Below the pieces are notes generated by a model. The model searched no databases, was not told where the DNA came from, and saw nothing but the letters and a program-made list of their open reading frames with translations. Below are positions 57,686 to 64,000 of a DNA stretch of 64,000 bases, piece after piece. Source of the stretch: Streptomyces qinzhouensis (lineage in GTDB: Bacteria > Actinomycetota > Actinomycetes > Streptomycetales > Streptomycetaceae); contig NZ_CP042266.1 in NCBI RefSeq assembly GCF_007856155.1, positions 7,750,001 to 7,814,000 on the forward strand. The letters are read 5' to 3'. Numbering within the stretch: the first letter of the stretch is position 1; the number at the start of each line of letters is the position of its first letter. The position numbers were made by a program, and so were the translations under genes.

Positions 57686-57835
57686 GGGCTGTTCTCACCC
57701 GCAGGTTCCTGAATCCCGGAGCATGCTGATGTGGTGGCGGATGAACGGGGAAGGCCGGTAACTCCTTCCCATTCCCCGCTCTGCGCGGGGGTCTGCGTCC
57801 GCCGCGTGAGCCGGACACCACTGACGAGGAATGAG

Positions 57836-57855
57836 GCCCGGGGCCGGCCCCGGGC
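57836..57855. terminator. 20-bp perfect GC palindrome
   Basis: GCCCGGGGCCGGCCCCGGGC in the gap between the converging SARP and flavin reductase genes. It would form a strong hairpin in either RNA. With the larger palindrome 37 bp downstream it probably acts as a bidirectional terminator. Confidence 0.6.
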
Positions 57856-57892
57856 TCTTGTCTCCGACCCCGGCCGTGACGGCCCGGAGGAA

Positions 57893-57934
57893 GTCCGGCG
57901 CGGCCGGGGCGGGCCCGCCCCGGCCGCGCCGGAC
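57893..57934. terminator. 42-bp perfect palindrome between convergent genes
   Basis: Every base of 57893-57913 pairs with 57934-57914, with no spacer; all but the two outer A/T-containing pairs are G or C. The centre is GGGCCC. It lies 208 bp after the SARP stop and 107 bp from the flavin reductase stop. The likely role is a U-less bidirectional terminator. Confidence 0.7.
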
Positions 57935-58040
57935 GCGCGGCGGCCACGGCCTCCGGGTGGTGGTGGGAGACCGTGCTCTGGCGGGCGGCCGGCTCGGTGA
58001 CAGTCCCGAGGTCGTCGGTGTGCCACGCCCCGAGTGTTCC

Positions 58041-58550
58041 TCAGGTGGTGAACGTGCCCCGGCGGTCCCGGAAGCGGACCAGGGGGCGGCCCGGTGCATG
58101 GGTGTCCAGATGGCCGACCCGGGCCACGACGATGAGCCGGCCGCCCATACGGTGCTCGGCCTCCAGGGAGCACTCCAGCCAGGCCAGGGCCCCGTCGAAC
58201 ACGGGCGCGCCGTGCGGGGAGGGGGACCAGTCCGGTGCCGGGAGTCCGTCGCCCGGTGGATCCGCGGTGGTGTGCCGCTCCGCCAGGACGTTGACGCTCC
58301 AGTACCGGCGGTCACGGACCCGCGCCCAGACGGGATGGGCGTGGTCGACGCCGAGGAGTATCAGCGGCGGGTCGAGCGCCACCGAGGTGAACGAGCTGGT
58401 GGTGAATCCGAAGGGCCGGCCCGTCGAGGGATCGGTCGCGGCGACGACCGTCACTCCGGTCGCGAAGGTGGCGAACACCTCGCGGAGTCCGTCTTCATCG
58501 GCGAGTGCGGTACGGCGCGCCCGGACGGGCGCGATATCGGATGCCGTCAT
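58041..58550 (-). CDS. Flavin reductase (HpaC/FRP-like)
   Basis: 169 residues, typical size. Features: FATGVTVVAA, the flavin-binding segment GFTTSSFTSVALDPPLILLGVD, and WSVNVLAERH. It uses NAD(P)H to reduce free FMN or FAD for a partner monooxygenase. ATG 58550 has GGAGG six bases upstream. Candidate partners: the LLM enzyme at 62234 or a hydroxylase outside the window. Confidence 0.9.
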   Translation of the reverse strand: MTASDIAPVRARRTALADEDGLREVFATFATGVTVVAATDPSTGRPFGFTTSSFTSVALDPPLILLGVDHAHPVWARVRDRRYWSVNVLAERHTTADPPGDGLPAPDWSPSPHGAPVFDGALAWLECSLEAEHRMGGRLIVVARVGHLDTHAPGRPLVRFRDRRGTFTT

Positions 58551-58691
58551 CGGCGACCTCCGTCAGGCGTCGTGGTGCAGCCGAGCGGCTGCGGACGGCT
58601 CCCAGTATACGGAGGCAGCCTCCGGTTGGGAAGCCTGCCGGGTGGTGCACCGGAATCCGCTCCCGGCCCGGTGCGCCCCGTCGGGTGCCTC

Positions 58692-61574
58692 TCAGTCCGC
58701 CCTGGCCAGGATCCGTACCAGCGAGGCCCGTGAAGTGATGTCGAGTTTGCGGTAGATGCGGTTGAGGTGACTGTCCACCGTACGGGGGCTCAACGACAGC
58801 CGCTGGGCGACCTCTTTGGTCTTCAGACCCATTCCGGCCAGTACGGCGACCTCCCGCTCCCTGCTGCTGAGACCGACGAGAGGATGCGGCGGCGCCGTGG
58901 GGGCCGCCGGGGGGCGCGGACCCGGCTCCGGAGCGTCCGGGGGCCGTACCGCCCGGGCCGGGAAGGGCGGCGGCCAGGCCTCGCCGCAGCGCCGGGCCAG
59001 GGCGTCGGCCAGTGTCAGCAGGGATGCCCGCCGGCCGTGGTCGCCCGCCTTCCCCGCACAGTGCGCCGCCAGATGCAGCGCCCGCGCCTGCCACCAGACC
59101 ATCCCCGCCTCCGAGAAGTGCCGGGCCGCCGACAGATACAGGGTGACGGCGTGCGACGGGGTGGTACGCAGTACATGGGCGCGCCCCATCTCCCCGTGGG
59201 CCGCGGCGTGCGGCGGACCCGTGATCGAACGGCCCGCCGCCCACGCCCGGTCGGCGTACTCCCGGGCGGACTGGTCGCCGGTGGTGACGGCGCAGCAGGC
59301 CAGCACCTCGTGGGCCTCGGCCCGCAGCCAGGCGGGCAGCTCCGGCAGTTCGGGGCCATTGCCCGTGGTCAGCAGCAGCGCCATGGCGTGCTCCGGCTCG
59401 CCCCGCAGTCGCGCCGCGTCCGCCAGACGCAAGGTGGTGATGCTCCCCAGCCCGCTGCCGTACCAGGACAGGGAGGCCTCGGCCTCCGCCGCGAGGGCCT
59501 CGGCGCGCGGGTCGTCACGGCCGTGCAACGCCGCCAGGCACCAGGCCTCCAGCGCCTTCGCCACGGCCTGCACCTGGCCCGGTGCGCAGGGCCGGACCGT
59601 CGTACGGGCCTCGGCCGCGGTCCGTCGTGCCGTGTGCAGCCGGCCGCTGAGCCCGTAGGCGTACGCCAGTCCGGTCAGCAGGAGCGGCTCGGCGTGGCAG
59701 GAGGGGGACATCCGGGCCAGGGGCAGTCCGCGCCGGCAGTGCTCCTCGGCTGCCCGGGCGTCGCCGAGCAGGGCGAGGGCCCAGCCCGACACGGCGAGGT
59801 ACTCGGGTCGTTCGGCCAGCTCCGCGTCGCCGAGGGCGCCGAGCGCCGCCGTCGCCCGCGCCACCGCCTCGGCGGCCCCGGTGGCGTCCCGGTCCATCGC
59901 CCGGTGCAGCGCCCGCTGGGCGAGCGCCCCCGCCTCGGTCACCCGGTCGCCGTGGGCCAGTGCCAGCGCCAGTGCCGTCTCGGCGGCGTGCGGTGTGCCG
60001 GGCCGCCCCTCGTGGAGGTCGAGCAGATCGAGTTGGAGGATCAGGGGGGCCCGCTCGGCGGAGCCGGTCTCGTGGGCCCGGGCCAGATCGGCCGTCAGCA
60101 GGCCGCGGGCCCGGTCGAAGTCGCCCAGCAGGGTGTGCATCCAGGCGCAGCCGATCACCACCGAGAGGCGTTCGGGCCCGCTGAGGGACGCTGCCCTCAC
60201 CAGCAGTTCGTCCAGGAGGTCGCGGTTCTCGGCCAGCCCGCCCGTGGTCGCCAGCAGTCCGGTCACCCTGATGAGCAGATCCCGGTGGAGGGCGGTGCCC
60301 CGGAGCTTTTGGGGCATGATGCGCAGGGCGAGCCGGAGCCAGTGCGCGGCCGCCTCCGGACCGGCGGGCAGGGCCTCGCGGGCCGCCCGGGTCAGGGTCT
60401 CCAGATCCGAGGCGCAGCCCTCGGGCAGGGAGCGTTCGATATGGCGGGCGACGACGGCCGCCGGGGCGCCGCCGCGGGACAGGGTGCTCATGGCGCGGCG
60501 GTGGGCCCGCATCCGCCAGCACGGATCGGCCCGGTTGTAGACCAGGCGGCGCAGCCCGGCGTGCCGGAAGGTGAACTGCGCGCCGGAGTCCGTCGTACGG
60601 AAGATGTCCCGTCCGGCGAGTTGCGAGCTCGCCCGGCACACCTCGTCGTACGTCAGCTCGGCCACCGCGGCGACCGCGTGCAGACCGAACTGCTCGCCGA
60701 TGACGGCGGCGGTCGCCGCGACCAGCGCATGGGTGCTGCCCAGGGTGGTGATGTCGCCGATGAGCGCGGTGGCGATGTCGTCCGGTACCGGGCCGTCGTC
60801 CACGAGTCCCCGGACGCGGGGATTCATCGCATCGGCCAGCGCCAGCCGCAGCAGCGTCGGATTGCCCTCGCCCGCGTGGTGCACGGGGGTCAGCCGCTCG
60901 TCCGCGGGGGTGAGGCCGAGCAGCAGGGCGGACTGGACCCGGGACAGCGGTGGCAGCTCTTCACGGTGCCCGGCGCCGACGGCCGCCGCATGGAGCAGCG
61001 CCTGGCGTAAACCGGTGTGCGCCTGCCGGGGGCGATGGGCGACGACCACGGTCAGGGGTGTGCTCAGCGGGGTGCGCAGCAGATCCTCGACCAGCTCGGC
61101 GGAGGAGAGGTCCGCCCAGTGGAAGTCGTCCAGGAGAAGCGCGGTGTCGTCGCGGACGAACTCGGTGAGGAGGTCCCGCATGGCCTTCGGCGTCATGACC
61201 CGCAGGGCCGGCAGGAAACCGTAGGTGACCGGCTCCGGCGCGGTGGCCTGACGGAGCGTCCGCAGCGACGACGTTCCGCCGAAGGGTGCGAACGGCGACG
61301 GCGACGGCTGGGTGAAGGCCTGGAGCAGCGCGTGGAACGGCATCTCCCGCTCCGCGGGGGCGGAGCGGGCGCGGAGCACGGTCAGTCCGCGCCCGCCGGC
61401 GTGCCTCGCCAGCTCGGCCAGGAGCGTGGACTTGCCCGAGCCGGGCTCCCCGAGGACCTCCAGGACGGTACTGCGTCGCGCCGGGCGACGGTCGACCACT
61501 TCGAGGAGCCGTCTCAGCTCCGTTGATCGCAGGTTCTGTGGCTGTGGCGGGTGGAGTGTCCTCGGTTCCGGCAT
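58692..61574 (-). CDS. LAL-family (large LuxR) transcriptional regulator
   Basis: 960 residues from ATG 61574. N-terminal AAA-type ATPase: Walker A GEPGSGKST (42-50) and Walker B ALLLDDFHW; a long TPR-like helical middle; C-terminal LuxR HTH (about 895-958: LSSREREVAVLAGMGLKTKE in part, then SPRTVDSHLNRIYRKL). LALs activate polyketide clusters in response to nucleotides or a ligand. Codon 189 (minus strand 61010-61008) is TTA, so translation should depend on the bldA tRNA. The frame is open further upstream, but that part does not look like a LAL N-terminus. Divergent from the LLM gene. Confidence 0.92.
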   Translation of the reverse strand: MPEPRTLHPPQPQNLRSTELRRLLEVVDRRPARRSTVLEVLGEPGSGKSTLLAELARHAGGRGLTVLRARSAPAEREMPFHALLQAFTQPSPSPFAPFGGTSSLRTLRQATAPEPVTYGFLPALRVMTPKAMRDLLTEFVRDDTALLLDDFHWADLSSAELVEDLLRTPLSTPLTVVVAHRPRQAHTGLRQALLHAAAVGAGHREELPPLSRVQSALLLGLTPADERLTPVHHAGEGNPTLLRLALADAMNPRVRGLVDDGPVPDDIATALIGDITTLGSTHALVAATAAVIGEQFGLHAVAAVAELTYDEVCRASSQLAGRDIFRTTDSGAQFTFRHAGLRRLVYNRADPCWRMRAHRRAMSTLSRGGAPAAVVARHIERSLPEGCASDLETLTRAAREALPAGPEAAAHWLRLALRIMPQKLRGTALHRDLLIRVTGLLATTGGLAENRDLLDELLVRAASLSGPERLSVVIGCAWMHTLLGDFDRARGLLTADLARAHETGSAERAPLILQLDLLDLHEGRPGTPHAAETALALALAHGDRVTEAGALAQRALHRAMDRDATGAAEAVARATAALGALGDAELAERPEYLAVSGWALALLGDARAAEEHCRRGLPLARMSPSCHAEPLLLTGLAYAYGLSGRLHTARRTAAEARTTVRPCAPGQVQAVAKALEAWCLAALHGRDDPRAEALAAEAEASLSWYGSGLGSITTLRLADAARLRGEPEHAMALLLTTGNGPELPELPAWLRAEAHEVLACCAVTTGDQSAREYADRAWAAGRSITGPPHAAAHGEMGRAHVLRTTPSHAVTLYLSAARHFSEAGMVWWQARALHLAAHCAGKAGDHGRRASLLTLADALARRCGEAWPPPFPARAVRPPDAPEPGPRPPAAPTAPPHPLVGLSSREREVAVLAGMGLKTKEVAQRLSLSPRTVDSHLNRIYRKLDITSRASLVRILARAD

Positions 61575-61833
61575 GGCCTGGCTGATCCCCTTCCGCTGCG
61601 TGACGCCGGTCGACGGCTGCCGTTGGAGTGCGGGAGGCGCGGGCAGTGGCGGACACCCCCGGCTCCGGCGGGTAGGCGGCAGGCCGGTGCGACCCCGTTC
61701 GGACTGCGATGCCTGGGTTTCGACAGGTCGGTGAAACCCCCCTCCGCAAGAGGCCGATCGGGCCGGAACGTCTCGTCCCTGTTCGATGGTGATGGCGAAA
61801 ACGTCTTCAGGGTAACGCGGAATTGTTGCTAAT

Positions 61834-61848
61834 CGGAGGAGTCCTCCG
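61834..61848. promoter_or_regulatory. Inverted repeat in LAL/LLM divergent region
   Basis: CGGAGGA and TCCTCCG with a single G between, in an A/T-richer stretch likely to hold the LAL promoter. Candidate operator. Confidence 0.4.
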
Positions 61849-61905
61849 TATCGTAGTTCATGAAACACACAGGTGTTCGCCGAGGCTGCGCAGGCAGGCG
61901 CTTCC

Positions 61906-61938
61906 CCGGTGACAGCCCGGGTTCCGGGCTGTCACCGG
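61906..61938. promoter_or_regulatory. Perfect hairpin, 15-bp arms with 3-base loop
   Basis: CCGGTGACAGCCCGG and its exact complement are separated by GTT. It is about 300 bp upstream of the LLM gene and 330 bp from the LAL gene. A transcription-insulating hairpin, attenuator or operator are all possible. Confidence 0.6.
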
Positions 61939-62082
61939 TCCCGCTCCGGCGGGGCCGCCGCGCGCCCGTGCCCCTGGTGCCGGACGGCGGCCGGGCCCGG
62001 ACCCTCCGGCCCGTACCGCCTCTCCGGCTTTCCGATTTCCGACCCTGCCCCGCGATCGTTTCCGGCCTGTTCCCGCAGTCGT

Positions 62083-62146
62083 TCCGTCCGTGCTCCTGTT
62101 CCGTCCGTTCTCCTGTTCCGTCAGTGCTCCCGCTCCGTGCTCCCGC
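62083..62146 (+). repeat. Pyrimidine-rich 17-bp repeats in LLM leader
   Basis: Units of the form TCCGTCCGTGCTCCTGT start at 62083, 62100 and 62117, followed by a shortened copy at 62134. The coding strand is nearly purine-free across 62080-62200. Confidence 0.8.
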
Positions 62147-62233
62147 TCCGTACTTCCGTCTTCGGCTCTTCACTTTTTCCCGTTTCTCCTTCGTCTTCCC
62201 GCGTTTCCTCTCTCGGCCCTGGAGGCATGTCCC

Positions 62234-63289
62234 GTGACCGGTTCGCCGTCCATCCCGCTCTCCGTCCTCGACCTGTCCCCTGTCTGGGCCGGTTCGACGC
62301 CGGCGCAGGCGCTGCGCGAAACCCTCGATCTGGCCCGCGCCGTGGAGGAACTCGGCTATCACCGCTACTGGCTGACGGAGCACCACAACGCCCCGGGGGT
62401 CGCCAGCTCGTCACCGCCCGTACTGATCGGGCAGATCGCCGCGGTCACCCGCTCCATCCGGGTCGGAGCCGGCGGGGTGATGCTGCCGAACCACCCCCCG
62501 CTCGTCGTCGCGGAACAGTTCGGCACCCTCGAAGCCCTCCACCCCGGCCGGATCGACCTCGGTCTCGGCCGCGCCCCGGGCACCGACCCCGCCACCGCCC
62601 AGGCGCTGCGGCGCAATGCCGGCCCCATGGCCGCCGAGGAGTTCCCCCAGCAACTGGTCGAACTGTCCCAGTACTTCGCCCCGCCGGGCGACCGGGAGCC
62701 CGCCCGGATCAGCGCCGTACCCGCCGCGGGCAACGCCCCCGCCATGTGGCTGCTGGGCTCCAGTCCGAGCAGCGCCCGCCTCGCCGCGGCACTCGGCCTG
62801 CCCTTCGCCTACGCCTACCACTTCAACGCCCAGCTCGCGGTGCCCGCGCTGCGCGTCTACCGCGAGGAGTTCCGGCCCTCCGGGCTGTTGGACCGCCCCC
62901 ACAGCATCGTCGCCGCCTTTGTGATAGCCGCCCCCACCGACGAGGAGGCGCTCCGGCTGGCCGGCCCCATCCGGCTGGCCACGGCGATGTCCATGCGCGA
63001 TCCACGGCAGACGGAGTACCGCACCACCGGCGAGGCCAACGTCCACCGGTTCACCGAAGGTGAACGCCGCCTCGTCGACGGCCATCTCGGCCGGCAGTTC
63101 ATCGGCGGCCCCGACTCGCTGGCCCCCCGGCTGGAGGAACTGCTCACGGACACCGGCGCCGACGAACTGATGGCGATGACGGTCATCGAGGACTACTCCG
63201 CCCGCGTGGCCAGTTACGAGATCCTCCGCGACCTGACCGCCGACCTGAAGCTCCTCGCGCACCGGAAGGCCGCCCAAGGCGCCCTGTGA
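62234..63289 (+). CDS. LLM-class flavin-dependent oxidoreductase (YhbW-like)
   Basis: 351 residues of the bacterial luciferase superfamily: [64 protein letters not shown], and C-terminal [23 protein letters not shown]. It uses reduced flavin, and the flavin reductase at 58041 could supply it. GTG 62234 has GGAGG eight bases upstream; the open frame upstream is only the pyrimidine-rich leader. A role in tailoring the polyketide is possible but unproven. Confidence 0.9.
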   Translation: MTGSPSIPLSVLDLSPVWAGSTPAQALRETLDLARAVEELGYHRYWLTEHHNAPGVASSSPPVLIGQIAAVTRSIRVGAGGVMLPNHPPLVVAEQFGTLEALHPGRIDLGLGRAPGTDPATAQALRRNAGPMAAEEFPQQLVELSQYFAPPGDREPARISAVPAAGNAPAMWLLGSSPSSARLAAALGLPFAYAYHFNAQLAVPALRVYREEFRPSGLLDRPHSIVAAFVIAAPTDEEALRLAGPIRLATAMSMRDPRQTEYRTTGEANVHRFTEGERRLVDGHLGRQFIGGPDSLAPRLEELLTDTGADELMAMTVIEDYSARVASYEILRDLTADLKLLAHRKAAQGAL

Positions 63290-63342
63290 CCGCCTTGGAC
63301 GCCCTGTGCCGTGGACGCCCTGTGACTGCCGTGGACGCCCTG
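63281..63342. repeat. Imperfect tandem repeat overlapping LLM stop
   Basis: GCCCTGTGACCGCCTTGGAC, then GCCCTGTGCCGTGGAC, then GCCCTGTGACTGCCGTGGAC, then GCCCTG. The first unit contains the stop codon (63287-63289), so the extra units lie just outside the gene. Confidence 0.8.
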
Positions 63343-63492
63343 CTCGGCGGCGGTCCCGGGCCCGCGGTACGCCCCCGGAGCTCCGGGGCCTCCGTCCGCG
63401 CGCCCGGGGAGCCGCCGACCGCGGACCCGGCTTGAGCCGGAACGCCCCGCGCCGGTCAGGGGCGGCCGCGCCCCTCGGCACCACGGGGCGAC

Positions 63493-64000
63493 TCAGCCCG
63501 CCGCCCGGTTCCGCCGCCCCGCCTGCGAGTGGTGCCGGTGCTCGGCCTCGACACAGCGCAGCGCGTCCATCATCAGTTCGAAGACCCGTTCGCCCTGCTC
63601 GGCTCCGGTGGCGGACTGCTCCACCGACCAGGCCACGGCATTGACCATGGTGACCGCGTCACCGATGGTCACGTCCCCGCGCACGGTGCCCTCGCGCTGC
63701 GCCCGGTGCAGCAGCGCCGTGGCGGCCTGGAGCATCGACCCGCAGGTGGCGGCCACGCCGGAGTTCTCGTCCAGCAGATCCACCATCAGCGCGGCCGAGA
63801 GGCCTCGGTAGCGGGTGGCGTGGTCGCGCAGGGCCCGCATCCAGTCGGCCAGTGCGGCGGCGGAGTCGTCGGCCGTGATCAGTTCCTCGGCCCTGATCTC
63901 CAGGGCGTCGATCCCGCCGCGCAGCATGGCCTCCAGCAGCGCCTTGCGGGTGGGGAAATGGCGGTAGAGCGTGCCGATGCCGACGCCGGCCCGGCGGGCC
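63493..64000 (-). CDS. TetR-family regulator, 5' end beyond window
   Basis: 169 residues of the C-terminal part are visible. At the right edge the end of the HTH is clear (ARRAGVGIGTLYRHFPTRKAL), followed by a helical ligand domain (FELMMDALRC near the end) resembling the TetR_C regulators that follow a GTLYRHFP helix. The true start lies outside. Convergent with the LLM gene. Confidence 0.87.
   Translation of the reverse strand, partial: ARRAGVGIGTLYRHFPTRKALLEAMLRGGIDALEIRAEELITADDSAAALADWMRALRDHATRYRGLSAALMVDLLDENSGVAATCGSMLQAATALLHRAQREGTVRGDVTIGDAVTMVNAVAWSVEQSATGAEQGERVFELMMDALRCVEAEHRHHSQAGRRNRAAG

Larger units (their letters stand above)
57686..58040. other. Convergent intergenic region
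   Basis: 355 bp between the SARP and flavin reductase genes. Apart from the two palindromes listed, nothing coding is seen. Confidence 0.6.
61575..62233. other. Divergent regulatory region between LAL and LLM genes
   Basis: 659 bp. From the LAL side: an inverted repeat CGGAGGA-G-TCCTCCG at 61834-61848, a 15-bp-arm hairpin at 61906-61938, then a pyrimidine-rich stretch with 17-bp repeats (62083-62146) leading to the LLM start. No gene supported. Confidence 0.6.

Overview
The window is very GC-rich, uses GTG and TTG starts freely, has rare TTA codons confined to a few regulatory or accessory genes, and carries SARP and LAL regulators, Tat-type exported proteins and a giant modular polyketide synthase (PKS). 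Together these point to a Streptomyces or close relative, in an accessory, secondary-metabolism-rich part of the chromosome. No rRNA, tRNA, IS element or CRISPR array was recognised.

Layout. 1-985: 5' part of a discrete acyltransferase running off the left edge. 1.4-9.9 kb: small accessory genes (an exported hydrolase and an exported RidA-like protein, a double-HTH Lrp regulator, a MarR/isochorismatase-like pair, a FrsA-like hydrolase with a divergent TetR gene, and an FAD monooxygenase followed by a TetR gene that share a repeated operator). 10.1-12.3 kb: two-component system. 12.3-13.4 kb: orphan Tat-exported solute-binding protein. 13.9-18.3 kb: four oxidoreductases in one direction (2-hydroxyacid dehydrogenase, acyl-CoA-dehydrogenase-like flavoprotein, SDR, P450). 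19-25 kb: small secreted proteins, membrane proteins and a DUF11-repeat protein. 25.6-34.3 kb: polysaccharide deacetylase, diaminopimelate decarboxylase plus LysR, and a tightly overlapping operon of an amino-acid ABC importer, D-aminoacylase and class-A serine hydrolase. The gene content suggests salvage of D-amino acids or cell-wall peptides.

35.2-64 kb: a PKS locus. An FkbH-like glyceryl-transfer enzyme and a stand-alone ACP overlap by 4 bp and precede a 6413-residue PKS with a KSQ-AT-ACP loading module and three KS-AT-DH-KR-ACP modules. It has no ER or thioesterase and ends in a docking domain. AT motifs predict malonyl (starter), methylmalonyl, malonyl, malonyl, so the subunit should deliver a methyl-branched conjugated trienoyl chain to a partner outside the window. 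A SARP regulator, a flavin reductase, a large LAL regulator with a TTA codon, an LLM-type flavin oxidoreductase and a TetR gene cut by the right edge follow.

Most striking is the DNA of the PKS gene. Long blocks repeated between modules are nearly identical and extremely cytosine-poor (G/T-rich coding strand), alternating with normal C-rich Streptomyces DNA. The loading AT also carries an in-frame 12-bp minisatellite. These suggest recent module duplication or gene conversion.
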